From Bacteroidia bacterium (GTDB taxonomy: Bacteria; Bacteroidota; Bacteroidia; 2-12-FULL-35-15): 64,000 nt of DNA. The notes under the pieces were generated by a model. That model did not search any database. It was not told the origin of the DNA and saw only the letters and a program-made list of their open reading frames with translations. The position numbers and the translations under genes were made by a program. Below are positions 16,631 to 24,704 of this stretch, in pieces; position 1 is the first letter of the stretch; each line of letters begins with the position of its first letter. Location of the stretch: NCBI GenBank assembly GCA_020051175.1, contig JAGVJJ010000024.1, forward strand, positions 1 to 64,000, written 5' to 3'.

Positions 16631-16783
16631 ATCTTTAATCCATTTAGGATAGGGCACTGCTGTAATTTCTTTGTTTTTAGATTTTGTCTCAGTATGTAAA
16701 TGCTTTACAATAAGTATTTTATAGTCTGTGCTCAACTTTGGTACACATCTTGCTTTTACAACAGGAAATCTGTAAATATTTTT

Positions 16784-16791
16784 TAAATTTG
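16784..16791 (+). promoter_or_regulatory. Candidate -7 box for rpoN
   Basis: TAAATTTG matches TAnnTTTG and ends 19 bases before the rpoN ATG, the spacing seen for several other genes here. No clear -33 TTG at the expected distance. Confidence 0.4.
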
Positions 16792-16810
16792 TAATAATTA
16801 ATACAGCCTT

Positions 16811-18265
16811 ATGTTAAAGCAGGTACAAACGCAGAAATTACTTCAAAAACTGTCGCCACAGCAAATTCAGCTGATGAAGCTGCTGCAGCTGCCTACTATT
16901 GCATTGGAGCAAAGGATTAAGGAGGAAATGGAAATCAACCCGGCCCTGGAAGAAGGGCCTGATACGGAAGATGAAGCACCCTCCGATTATGAAGACGAAA
17001 ATTACGATGATGTTAACAAGGAAGAAGAAAATAAAAGGGACGATTTCAGCATCAGCGATTACATGGACGAAGATGAAGGCTCTTCGTATAAATTAAAAGC
17101 CAACAATACCAGTCCGGACGAGGAACGCAAAGAAATACCGTTTTCAGTGGGTGTTTCTTTCCAGGACCTGCTTGAGAGTCAGCTTGGCCTGAAAGACCTC
17201 GATGACCGTGAGTACCAGATTGCAGACTACCTTATTGGAAACCTCGATGATGATGGCTACCTGCGCAGGGACTTGGTTTCTATTGTTGACGACATTGCAT
17301 TTTCCCAAAATATAAGTACAACAGAAGAGGAGCTTACGCGGATGCTTAAAGTAATACAGGAATTCGACCCTGCTGGTGTTGGTGCCCGTGACCTGCGTGA
17401 GTGTTTATTGATACAGCTGCAGCGTAAACCTTCTACCTGGATTATTGAACAGGCTATTAAGGTGGTGGACGAGCAGATGGAGGAATTTTCAAAAAAGCAT
17501 TACGATAAAATCTTAAAAAAGCTTGAAATTGATGATGATACTCTGAAGGAGGTGGTGCAGGAGATATTGAAGCTGAACCCCCGTCCGGGAAATTCAATGG
17601 CTGATGGTCAGAAGAGTTTTCAGCAGGTAGTTGCCGATTTTATTATTACCAACGAAGATGGAGAGCTTATATTAACTCTCAATTCACGAAATTCTCCGGA
17701 GCTGCGTGTGAGCAAGGCTTATAGCCAGATGCTGGAAGAGTATTCCAAAGAAAAGAATAAAAGCGGAAAAGAAGCTTCCATGTTTGTAAAGCAAAAGCTG
17801 GATGGGGCCAGATGGTTTATTGATGCCATACAACAGCGTGGACAAACATTATTGTATACCATGAACGCCATCATGGAATATCAGCGTGAATACTTTTTAG
17901 AAGGTGACGAAACACTTCTGAAACCGATGATCTTAAAAGACATTGCTGAAAAAGTGGGGCTGGATATATCTACCATTTCACGTGTTGCAAACAGCAAATA
18001 CGTTCAGACTTCCTTTGGTACTTTCCTGTTAAAATCATTCTTTAGTGAATCTCTTTCTACAGATAGTGGGGAAGAGGTATCAACACGCGAAGTGAAAAAA
18101 ATCCTGAAAGACTGTATTGAAGCGGAATCCAAGAAAAAACCGCTTACAGACGATAAGCTGGCAAAGATTTTGAAGGAGAAAGGGTACAATATTGCCCGCA
18201 GAACAATTGCGAAATATCGTGAGCAGCTGGATATACCGGTTGCAAGGTTGAGAAAGGAATTGTAA
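16811..18265 (+). CDS. rpoN: RNA polymerase sigma-54 factor RpoN
   Basis: A 484-residue sigma-54. The N-terminal activator-interacting region is Gln/Leu-rich (QTQKLLQKLSPQQIQLMKLL), followed by a strongly acidic linker (residues about 45-95, many Asp/Glu), the core-binding domain, a helix-turn-helix (ISTISRVANSKYVQT) and the RpoN box ARRTIAKYRE near residues 461-470 that contacts the -24 element. It directs transcription that requires ATP-driven enhancer-binding proteins; none is encoded in this window. The PAP2-like gene follows by 88 bases that hold an ATTCGTAA-type repeat. Confidence 0.97.
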   Translation: MLKQVQTQKLLQKLSPQQIQLMKLLQLPTIALEQRIKEEMEINPALEEGPDTEDEAPSDYEDENYDDVNKEEENKRDDFSISDYMDEDEGSSYKLKANNTSPDEERKEIPFSVGVSFQDLLESQLGLKDLDDREYQIADYLIGNLDDDGYLRRDLVSIVDDIAFSQNISTTEEELTRMLKVIQEFDPAGVGARDLRECLLIQLQRKPSTWIIEQAIKVVDEQMEEFSKKHYDKILKKLEIDDDTLKEVVQEILKLNPRPGNSMADGQKSFQQVVADFIITNEDGELILTLNSRNSPELRVSKAYSQMLEEYSKEKNKSGKEASMFVKQKLDGARWFIDAIQQRGQTLLYTMNAIMEYQREYFLEGDETLLKPMILKDIAEKVGLDISTISRVANSKYVQTSFGTFLLKSFFSESLSTDSGEEVSTREVKKILKDCIEAESKKKPLTDDKLAKILKEKGYNIARRTIAKYREQLDIPVARLRKEL

Positions 18266-18310
18266 TTCTGAATTGTAATCTTTTAAATTCTAATTTTTAA
18301 CTACAAATTA

Positions 18311-18350
18311 CACAGATTCGTAATTCGTAAAAATTCGTAATTCGCAGAAA
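18311..18350. repeat. Short-period ATTCGTAA repeat before a start codon
   Basis: CACAGATTCGTAATTCGTAA followed by AAATTCGTAATTCG is a run of about 8-base units. It ends 4 bases before the TTG start at 18354. Similar ATTCGTA/ATCCGTAA runs precede moaCB, mfd and pfkA in the same orientation relative to the gene. Confidence 0.55.
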
Positions 18351-18353
18351 ACT

Positions 18354-18965
18354 TTGGAAACACGTATCGCCAGATTTATTTCTTACCTGTTGCACCCTTT
18401 GTTAATGCCTACTTATGGCTTTGCACTGCTTTTTTATACCAATAATTACATTTCAACTTTTACTGCACCTGATGTAAAACTGCTGGTACTTGGTATTACC
18501 TTTATTTTTACCTTTCTATTGCCCGGTATCAATGTAGTGATACTTTTAAAAACCGGCCGAATAAAGAGCCTTGAGATGGAAACGGGGGCTGAACGTATTC
18601 TTCCGTATACCAGTACCGCGCTCTATTATTTTGCCCTGTTCTATTTGTTTTACAATGCAGATTTTCCCAATATTTTTAAAATAGTTGTTCTGGGTGCAGC
18701 CCTGTGTCTTTTACTGGCAGTTGTTATCAGTTTCAGATGGAAAATAAGTGCACATACCATCGGTATAGGTGGTATTGCAGGTTCAACAATGGGAATTATA
18801 TATCGTTTGCAACTGGATATGGCATTGCTGCTGATGCTTGTGCTGCTGCTTTCCGGCTTGGTTGGCTTCGCACGATTAAAGCTCAATGCGCACACACCTG
18901 CACAGGTATATACCGGCTTTATGCTGGGTTTCCTGGTAGAATTGGCGTTGATGGTTTATTATTAG
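18354..18965 (+). CDS. PAP2-like integral membrane protein
   Basis: A 203-residue membrane protein with about six helices. Two blocks recall the PAP2 phosphatase active site: SAHTIGIGGIAG near residue 127-138 and AHTPAQVYTGFMLG near 176-190, each with a histidine. PAP2 enzymes dephosphorylate lipid phosphates, for example undecaprenyl or phosphatidyl-glycerol phosphate. The usual N-terminal KxxxxxxRP motif is not evident, so catalysis is uncertain. It starts with TTG as no suitable ATG exists before the first helix. The stop overlaps the stop of the convergent MFS gene by 4 bases. Confidence 0.65.
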   Translation: METRIARFISYLLHPLLMPTYGFALLFYTNNYISTFTAPDVKLLVLGITFIFTFLLPGINVVILLKTGRIKSLEMETGAERILPYTSTALYYFALFYLFYNADFPNIFKIVVLGAALCLLLAVVISFRWKISAHTIGIGGIAGSTMGIIYRLQLDMALLLMLVLLLSGLVGFARLKLNAHTPAQVYTGFMLGFLVELALMVYY

Positions 18966-20239
18966 TGTGCCACTGCTTCCCCTTCTGGTTTTGATGCTTC
19001 AGTAGTGCTGTTCTTTTTTAAAAGGTTATTTACCCGTGCGAGCATAAAAATGCCGATGACAGAAAGTACAACAATTATATATCCCAGGACATTGTAATTT
19101 TCTATCGGACTGAATTCGTCTTTTCTAACGATTATCATTCCTCCTATTCCAGCTGCTATACCGCCTGCAATTTGCTGCAGTGAAGAATTAACACTCATAA
19201 ATGCACCACGGTCTTTCATTTCGGGCAGTGCCGAAACCAATGCTACAGCAGGTACTATACGGCTCATGACACCCATCATCAGCAGAACGTTTACAAGTAT
19301 TATCGCCCACAAAGGCATAGGTACAAGGTTGGTGTATACAAGTGCAGTTACCATCAGCCAGATAGATGCAATCACGAATAACTTCATCTTGTCAAACTTA
19401 TCGCTTAGTTTCCCTATTACCGGCATTATCAATAATGTAAACACACCGGAAACGGCAAACAAAACTACAAGCCCTTCCTCGCTAACATTCAGGTTGTTTC
19501 TTGAAAATGTGCTGCCCCAGGGCATCATTAAGAATCCTCCCAATGAAAGTAGTGCGGTGGAAAGAAAACCAATCCGGTAATGGCGCTGTTTTACAGTATT
19601 CCACAAATGCTTAAATGCATTGCGTTCATTTTGCAGCTCCAGGTGTTTATTAACAGGTTGCATTTTTAGCATAATAAGCATCCATATTATAATTGCCAAT
19701 CCCACAATCATAAAAAATGGCATTTGCCAGCCCCATTTGTTTGCCAATGCAAGGCTGATGGGAATGCCCAGTACCTGACTGGCCCCAAACCCCATCTGCA
19801 TAAAACCCATTACCCTTCCGCGTTGTTGAAGCAGAAAAAGGTCTGCTACAATGGCCATACCTATTGAACCAATCACCCCTCCGAATATTCCTGTAAAAAT
19901 CCGTGCAGCAACCAGTAACGCATATGAATTGGCCAGGCCACAAAATACTGTACCTGCTATAAAACCAATATAAAAGAACAGCAGGAGCTTCTGACGATCA
20001 AAACGATCGGCAAAACCCGCGGTTAGTAATCCGGACACGCCCGCACTTATTGCATAAGATAATACGCATATACTAAATTGTTCAGGAGTTAATGCCATGG
20101 ATTTCATTAACATGTCCCCCAGTGGCGACATTACCATGAAATCCAATACCACAGTGAATTGTGTAAGTGCGAGAAGGACGATTACCAGCACCTGGTAGGA
20201 AGTAAATTTTGTTATGGGTAGACTGTTGTTTTTTTCCAT
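18962..20239 (-). CDS. MFS transporter, drug efflux-like
   Basis: A 425-residue major facilitator with twelve predicted membrane helices. Early features are TQFTVVLDFMVMSPLGDML in helix 1 and the GFADRFDRQKLLLF loop between helices 2 and 3, the hallmark MFS motif A; RIFTGIFGGVIGS is in helix 4. Resemblance to AraJ/DHA1-type drug:H+ antiporters suggests efflux. It is the last gene of a TetR-small protein-MFS operon with 10-12 base gaps, a classic arrangement for regulated efflux. The ligand is unknown. Confidence 0.88.
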   Translation of the reverse strand: MEKNNSLPITKFTSYQVLVIVLLALTQFTVVLDFMVMSPLGDMLMKSMALTPEQFSICVLSYAISAGVSGLLTAGFADRFDRQKLLLFFYIGFIAGTVFCGLANSYALLVAARIFTGIFGGVIGSIGMAIVADLFLLQQRGRVMGFMQMGFGASQVLGIPISLALANKWGWQMPFFMIVGLAIIIWMLIMLKMQPVNKHLELQNERNAFKHLWNTVKQRHYRIGFLSTALLSLGGFLMMPWGSTFSRNNLNVSEEGLVVLFAVSGVFTLLIMPVIGKLSDKFDKMKLFVIASIWLMVTALVYTNLVPMPLWAIILVNVLLMMGVMSRIVPAVALVSALPEMKDRGAFMSVNSSLQQIAGGIAAGIGGMIIVRKDEFSPIENYNVLGYIIVVLSVIGIFMLARVNNLLKKNSTTEASKPEGEAVAH

Positions 20240-20249
20240 AATGTATTTT

Positions 20250-20465
20250 TTAATCAGGCAATTCTTCGCAAATGTATCCTGCCTGGTTTAGTGTGTTTAT
20301 TATTTCGGTTGTATTGTTTGTTTTTGATTTTACTCTCAATACTTTATCAATGTCTTCTTTGTCAATGCTCCAGTGAATGCATTCAGGGGTATTGTCCAGC
20401 AGCTTATTCAGCTCTTTTAACGCCTGTTCTGACTGTATGTTGGTTTTGAATATCAATGTGTGCAT
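20250..20465 (-). CDS. Small HMA-like protein without metal-binding cysteines
   Basis: A 71-residue protein whose pattern (hydrophobic strand LIFKTNI, helix SEQALKELNKLLD, strand IHWSID, strand KVLRVKSK, helix TEIINTLNQAGYICEEL) fits the ferredoxin-like fold of heavy-metal-associated domains. The usual CxxC between strand 1 and helix 1 is absent, so metal binding by that loop is not expected. It is sandwiched between the TetR regulator and the MFS gene with 10-12 base gaps and is therefore part of that operon. Function unknown. Confidence 0.65.
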   Translation of the reverse strand: MHTLIFKTNIQSEQALKELNKLLDNTPECIHWSIDKEDIDKVLRVKSKTNNTTEIINTLNQAGYICEELPD

Positions 20466-20477
20466 ATTATTGATAGA

Positions 20478-21068
20478 CTAGGGTTGAAGTGCTTTTAATA
20501 CAAGTGTTAAAGCTTGTTTCATGTAAGTATCGTTCCACTTAAATTTTTTTCCACCAATACTTCTTCCATCGTTGTGAAACTTGATTAAAGTATACAATGG
20601 CGAAAAAGCAATGGCCCAGTACACTTCCAGCGGCAGTTTTTTGAGCTCTTTTCTTTCAATTGCACCATGAACAAATTCGCCCAAAACTGAAGAGAATTCC
20701 TGTTTTACCTTGGTGAATACTCCTTCTCCAATGTGGGAGTGCCTTATCATCTCAATGAACTTTGCTTCCAGTGGGTTCTCCAGCCAGAATTCAGCCCGGT
20801 TTTCCCATTGTTTTTTTAAGCCTTTTTCAAGGCTCATGGAAGGTTTGAAATTTTTCAGGGTCGCATTTATCATATCTTCAGTTGCTTTCACAGCCACTTT
20901 CAGAATAAGATCATCGCGATCTTTAAAATAGATATAGATTGTTGCAGGGGAAATGCCGGCAGCTTTCGCCAGCTTTTGCATACTGAGCCCGTCAAAGCCA
21001 TCAGATACAATTATCTGCATGGCTTTTTTATAAATGGCTTCAATTTTTTTTTCGTCCCGGGTTCTCAT
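20478..21068 (-). CDS. TetR/AcrR family transcriptional regulator of the MFS operon
   Basis: A 196-residue repressor-type regulator. The N-terminal helix-turn-helix is visible as GLSMQKLAKAAGISPATIYIYFKDRDDLI (split here: KLAKAAGISPATIYIYF), followed by a variable ligand-binding domain. It is the first gene of the operon with the small protein and the MFS exporter. A perfect 9+2+9 palindrome lies directly upstream of its -7 box (21083-21102), consistent with autoregulation relieved by a ligand. The start ATG at 21068 lies 7 bases from the -7 box. Confidence 0.92.
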   Translation of the reverse strand: MRTRDEKKIEAIYKKAMQIIVSDGFDGLSMQKLAKAAGISPATIYIYFKDRDDLILKVAVKATEDMINATLKNFKPSMSLEKGLKKQWENRAEFWLENPLEAKFIEMIRHSHIGEGVFTKVKQEFSSVLGEFVHGAIERKELKKLPLEVYWAIAFSPLYTLIKFHNDGRSIGGKKFKWNDTYMKQALTLVLKALQP

Positions 21069-21075
21069 TCCGGTA

Positions 21076-21102
21076 CAAATATAAGTGAATGTTCATTCAC
21101 TT
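21076..21102 (-). promoter_or_regulatory. Promoter -7 box and palindromic operator of the TetR-MFS operon
   Basis: On the minus strand TATATTTG (21076-21083) matches the -7 element TAnnTTTG. Immediately upstream is the palindrome AAGTGAATGTTCATTCACTT as read on the plus strand (21083-21102), with perfect 9-base arms around TT. The TGAATGnnCATTCA core is typical of TetR/AcrR operators. A protein bound there would block the -33/-7 spacer. Confidence 0.7.
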
Positions 21103-21162
21103 TTAGGGGTTAAAGCGAATTTAATGTGAGAACTGATGCTGTTATTTGGTTGCAGAGTAATA

Positions 21163-21891
21163 CTATCGCTTTTCGGTTGTCTTGTCTGCTGAGGCTTTTT
21201 GCAAAGCCTGCAGAAACGTACTGCTCTCCTGGGCCCCCGAAATACCATATTTTCGGTCGATAACAAAAAAGGGGACTCCGTGTATTCCTAGTTGTTGTGC
21301 CTCTTGTATATCTGCGTTTACTTCATCGCTTAACTGCTTGCTATTTAATAAAGCTTTTGTTTCTTCCGGGGCAATACCAATATCGATCCCAAGTAATACC
21401 AGCGTATCATGATCGGCAATGTTCTTGCCTTCCGTGAAATAGGCTTTAAAGAGCCTTTCTTCAGCCACATCGCCTTTGCCTTTTTTCTTGGCAAGCTGGA
21501 TAAGGCGATGTGCATCAAATGAATTGGCAACAACTACTTTGTCAAAATCATAATTAAGTCCAACTCCTTTGGCCATTTCTGTAACACTTGCATTCATTGC
21601 CTTCGCCTGGCTAAGCGACCAGCCTTTAATTTCTGAAAGGTACTCGTTGATGCTTTTCTTCGGATCAGTTTGCATATCGGGGTTGAGTTGGAAACTTTTC
21701 CATTCTATTTCAATTTTATCTTTGTTTTCAAAGTTGTTCAACGCAGCTTCAAATCTACGTTTCCCGATATAACAAAACGGACACATTATGTCCGACCAGA
21801 TTTCAATTTTCATTTTCGGCTTTTCGGTTTTTATAGATGTTATGGTTAATGGTAATAAAGCGAATGTTTTCAGAAATAGTTTTCTATTCAT
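21163..21891 (-). CDS. DsbA family (FrnE-like) thiol oxidoreductase
   Basis: A 242-residue thioredoxin-fold protein of the DsbA/FrnE/2-hydroxychromene-2-carboxylate isomerase group. The redox motif CPFC is at residues 37-40 (SDIMCPFCYIGKRRFE), and the cis-proline loop GIHGVPFFVID is near residue 205. Members act in disulfide exchange or isomerisation. I start at 21891, which gives a short hydrophobic N-terminal segment that might export the protein; the family's usual start would be the Met at 21813 (MKIEIWSD), giving a cytosolic form. A longer extension to 21975 overlaps the DUF983 gene and is unlikely. It is the last gene of a five-gene run. Confidence 0.88.
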   Translation of the reverse strand: MNRKLFLKTFALLPLTITSIKTEKPKMKIEIWSDIMCPFCYIGKRRFEAALNNFENKDKIEIEWKSFQLNPDMQTDPKKSINEYLSEIKGWSLSQAKAMNASVTEMAKGVGLNYDFDKVVVANSFDAHRLIQLAKKKGKGDVAEERLFKAYFTEGKNIADHDTLVLLGIDIGIAPEETKALLNSKQLSDEVNADIQEAQQLGIHGVPFFVIDRKYGISGAQESSTFLQALQKASADKTTEKR

Positions 21892-21898
21892 TTTCTGA

Positions 21899-22324
21899 TT
21901 AATTGATTTTGTGCAATTCAGAAGCCGTATTTGCCCCGTTTTCTGAATAATTGTTGGTGTTTTTATAATTAACAAAAAGATTGATCCATATTAATCTTGC
22001 CAGTCTGTAGAATACTGGTAGCAGGATAATCAGTAGTGCACTGAATGTCCATAAAAAGGCAGTGGTGCTGATATTTAACCCCACACAAAGAAGTAGAAAC
22101 AATACAATTCCGAAACCGACCGTAAGTGCATAGCTTACATAAGTAGCCCCAAAATAATATCCCGGCTCCCTTCTGAAATCTTCATTACAATTTGGACACC
22201 GGTTATTCATATTTAAAAATAATTTCAGGTTATAAGCATTATTCGTTTCGAAAAAATTTCCTTTGTGACAGTGAGGGCATTTATTGTTAACGATGCTGTA
22301 TAGTTTTGTTTGCTGGTAGTTCAT
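21899..22324 (-). CDS. DUF983 family zinc-ribbon membrane protein
   Basis: A 141-residue protein with two N-terminal CxxC pairs (CPHC at about 16-19 and CPNC at about 43-46), the REPGYYFGATYVSYA motif characteristic of DUF983, and two membrane helices at about 58-80 and 85-107. The cysteines likely form a cytosolic zinc ribbon. No biochemical function is established to my knowledge. It lies 7 bases upstream of the DsbA-like gene and 53 bases downstream of the AraC regulator. Confidence 0.88.
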   Translation of the reverse strand: MNYQQTKLYSIVNNKCPHCHKGNFFETNNAYNLKLFLNMNNRCPNCNEDFRREPGYYFGATYVSYALTVGFGIVLFLLLCVGLNISTTAFLWTFSALLIILLPVFYRLARLIWINLFVNYKNTNNYSENGANTASELHKIN

Positions 22325-22377
22325 GGTGTTTTTATTGTAAAATTACCACTTAAAGCTACCTGTTTAGTTGCACTTTT

Positions 22378-23289
22378 TTATAAATCTGTTGTATAAATCT
22401 GCTTACGGTACTGTTCTGGTGTTAGTGTCGTTGATTTTTTAAAGAAACGGGTAAAATAAGCATTGTCGTTGAAATTAAGGTAGTATGCTATTTCACTGAT
22501 AGTATGTGTGGAATATGCAAGTAACCTTTTTGCTTCAGACAACATACGGTCCTGAATCAAATCTGCAACTGTTTTGTTCAGCGTTTTCTTCGTTAAGCTG
22601 TTCAATCGTTGCAGGCTCATGTTAAGTTCTTCAGCATAAAATGTAGCAGGTGAATGATGAATAAAATTTTTGTCTATTAACTGCTCTAAACGTGGAATAA
22701 TGGCTGTTGAATAAGCAGTATTGCTTTTTATATTTATGTTCAATGCAAGGGCCAGCTTTTGAATGATTATATCAAGATAAGAACGCAGAATCTTTTTCTG
22801 ATATACAGATGTCTGTATGTTTTCATTTTTGATAGTTTCCATTAGATGTATAAATTCCGGGAGCTGTTTTTTTGTCAGTGTTCCTGCATGTACTTTGTTT
22901 ACGGGGTTGTATAGTGGAAGGTCAAAAACATTACCTCCCTTAGAGTTCATCAGGTAAAAGTGCGTATTGAAAAAAAGAATGTAGCCTTGTGTTTCGTCAC
23001 TGAGTTTCCAGGAGTGGGCCTCAGATGGAGCCATAAAAAATACACTTCCTTGTTTTACAGTATACTCCTTCAGTTCTATTGTATGTGTTCCTGTTCCCTT
23101 TGTCACAAGCATCAGCATGTAAAAATCATGACTGTGAGGTTGCATTACAAAAGGGTGTTCGGCCTTGTGCTGCTGAAACGTTTTTATATAGAAGTCCGGT
23201 TGTCCTGTGAAATGGGTTTTGAAATTTTGAATGTTCAAAACCGGCAGGTTTCTTTTTGGCATAACAAATGGTTCAGGTCCGTTATTCAA
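22378..23289 (-). CDS. AraC family transcriptional regulator
   Basis: A 303-residue regulator with an N-terminal cupin-like sensor (HPFVMQPHSHDFYMLMLVT, GSVFFMAPSEAHSW) and a C-terminal double helix-turn-helix ending in ISEIAYYLNFNDNAYFTRFF, then KKSTTLTPEQYRK. The histidine-rich sensor suggests a small-molecule ligand. Its start overlaps the end of the thioesterase gene by 8 bases, so both are co-expressed and the regulator probably controls this cluster or a distant target. Confidence 0.92.
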   Translation of the reverse strand: MNNGPEPFVMPKRNLPVLNIQNFKTHFTGQPDFYIKTFQQHKAEHPFVMQPHSHDFYMLMLVTKGTGTHTIELKEYTVKQGSVFFMAPSEAHSWKLSDETQGYILFFNTHFYLMNSKGGNVFDLPLYNPVNKVHAGTLTKKQLPEFIHLMETIKNENIQTSVYQKKILRSYLDIIIQKLALALNINIKSNTAYSTAIIPRLEQLIDKNFIHHSPATFYAEELNMSLQRLNSLTKKTLNKTVADLIQDRMLSEAKRLLAYSTHTISEIAYYLNFNDNAYFTRFFKKSTTLTPEQYRKQIYTTDL

Positions 23290-23770
23290 TGCTAAATATC
23301 ATACATGTGCTCACGCTGTGAGCATATATCTTACCTGTGCTGTCCGTGATTTGCGCTTCTACAAGAGCCGTTTTGCTTCCTGCATGTATCACCCTGGCTG
23401 TTGCGGTTAATTCGCCATTACTTTTTGTAATTGCTTTTATAAAATTGACTTTAAGTTCCAGCGTTGTGTAGGCTTTTCCGAGCGGTAGCAATGAATGTAC
23501 CGCACAACCTAAGGCCGAATCTAAAACAGTGGTGATAACGCCTCCATGAACTGTGCCTATTGGGTTGTAATGAAACTCTGACGGGACAAACGAAAAGACG
23601 GCTTTGCCCGGTTCTATGCTGGTTAACCTGAAATCAAGCGTGTGCATTACAGGGGGAGGAGGGATCTTTTCGTCCTTCATTGCCTGTATATATTCCAGTC
23701 CTGACATGTGCAGGGCTTGTTTTGCCCCAATTGATGGGTCTTCCCATGAAAAAGTGCGTGTACGTTCCAT
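23282..23770 (-). CDS. PaaI-type hotdog thioesterase
   Basis: A 162-residue acyl-CoA thioesterase-like protein. The hotdog motif NPIGTVHGGVITTVLDSALG contains the His-Gly-Gly loop and the following catalytic-region Asp, and TTLELKVNFIKAIT matches the family. PaaI enzymes hydrolyse aryl- or acyl-CoA. It lies between a TetR regulator (13 bases upstream) and an AraC regulator (overlapping), so it is part of a regulated operon of uncertain substrate. Confidence 0.9.
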   Translation of the reverse strand: MERTRTFSWEDPSIGAKQALHMSGLEYIQAMKDEKIPPPPVMHTLDFRLTSIEPGKAVFSFVPSEFHYNPIGTVHGGVITTVLDSALGCAVHSLLPLGKAYTTLELKVNFIKAITKSNGELTATARVIHAGSKTALVEAQITDSTGKIYAHSVSTCMIFSIE

Positions 23771-23783
23771 AAGCGATAGCAGT

Positions 23784-24383
23784 TTAGTTATTTTTTAATT
23801 CTGTGTTGGTAATGGAGAGGATTCTGTCAAGCGAAGAAAACAAGAATTGCGGATTGTTAAGTATTTTGGAAAGCATTATTCCTCCTTCAATCAAAACAAT
23901 AAAAGCGTATGCATATTCTTCCGTGTTAATGTGTTCTTTGAATTCACCCCTTTGTTTACCTGCATCCAGTATAGTTCGTATTTTTTTTGCCCATTTTTTA
24001 ATGCTCTCTTGTACAGCCGGTTTCAAAAAAGGAAGATTGTCGTCTGCCTCAATGGCGGCATTTAAAACCGGGCAGCCGCCTTTTTCGAATAATTTTTTCC
24101 AGTTTAAACGGTAGAACTGAGTAAAGGCCACCAGCTGCTCGGTGGCTGAATCTTTTCCGGCTATGGATGCATCCAGTTTCTGGTTGATAAATTCAATGTT
24201 ATGCTTATATACTGCCAGAGCTACTTCATCTTTGTTTTCAAAATTTCCATAAATGGCACCTTTTGTGAGGCCCGTAGCTTTTATTAAATCAGTTAAGGAA
24301 GTGCCTGCATAGCCCTTGCAATTAAACAGTGGTGCGGATTGTTCAATAATAAACTCTTTGGTTTTCTCTGCTTTTGACATCAT
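23784..24383 (-). CDS. TetR family transcriptional regulator of the thioesterase operon
   Basis: A 199-residue TetR/AcrR regulator. The helix-turn-helix is GTSLTDLIKATGLTKGAIYG followed by NFENKDEVAL. The ligand-binding part resembles the NemR/YcdC-like group (GGCPVLNAAIEAD), which often contains a ligand-proximal cysteine here too. It heads the operon with thioesterase, AraC, DUF983 and DsbA-like genes. A perfect palindrome ATACCGAGCGGTAT and a -7 box lie just upstream. Two adjacent Met codons make the start ambiguous by 3 bases. Confidence 0.92.
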   Translation of the reverse strand: MMSKAEKTKEFIIEQSAPLFNCKGYAGTSLTDLIKATGLTKGAIYGNFENKDEVALAVYKHNIEFINQKLDASIAGKDSATEQLVAFTQFYRLNWKKLFEKGGCPVLNAAIEADDNLPFLKPAVQESIKKWAKKIRTILDAGKQRGEFKEHINTEEYAYAFIVLIEGGIMLSKILNNPQFLFSSLDRILSITNTELKNN

Positions 24384-24403
24384 GCTTTGGAGGAAATTGG
24401 GTA

Positions 24404-24432
24404 CAAAGATATGGAAAAATACCGAGCGGTAT
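24404..24432 (-). promoter_or_regulatory. Promoter -7 box and palindromic operator of the TetR-thioesterase operon
   Basis: On the minus strand TATCTTTG (24404-24411) matches TAnnTTTG and ends about 20 bases before the ATG. Upstream, in the -33/-7 spacer, is the perfect palindrome ATACCGAGCGGTAT (24419-24432, 6+2+6). Position and symmetry fit an autoregulatory TetR operator. Confidence 0.65.
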
Positions 24433-24440
24433 ATTTTTTT

Positions 24441-24473
24441 AAAAAAAAGAGCAGGTTCTTGTTAAACCTGCTC
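24441..24473 (-). terminator. Rho-independent terminator
   Basis: Perfect 9-base arms GAGCAGGTT (24449-24457) and AACCTGCTC (24465-24473) with a 7-base loop are followed, on the minus strand, by eight T residues (24448-24441). It ends the transcript of the 52-residue membrane protein gene, 22 bases after its stop. Confidence 0.85.
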
Positions 24474-24495
24474 CTTCCAGATACTATTGAACTAT

Positions 24496-24654
24496 TTATA
24501 CGGGGTTATTACTGCCCCTTATTACTCTTAAAAGTACGGCAATAATTGCCACAACAAGAAGAATGTGGATAATGTTACCGGCATGAAAACCCAAAAAGCC
24601 GATTGCCCATGCAATAACTAATATTACTGCAATGATATAAAGTAGATTTCCCAT
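24496..24654 (-). CDS. Small two-helix membrane protein (lmo0937/DUF5670-like)
   Basis: A 52-residue protein, MGNLLYIIAVILVIAWAIGF followed by LGFHAGNIIHILLVV and AIIAVLLRVIRGSNNPV. It is almost entirely two hydrophobic helices joined by a short GFHAGN turn, matching the small lmo0937-type family often induced by envelope or osmotic stress. It is followed by a strong terminator and preceded by the coiled-coil lipoprotein gene on the same strand, 50 bases away. The start is the only ATG before the first helix. Confidence 0.8.
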   Translation of the reverse strand: MGNLLYIIAVILVIAWAIGFLGFHAGNIIHILLVVAIIAVLLRVIRGSNNPV

Positions 24655-24704
24655 AATGTATTTCGTTTTTATATGATTATTATTTGTGGCAACAGCCCAG
24701 TGCT

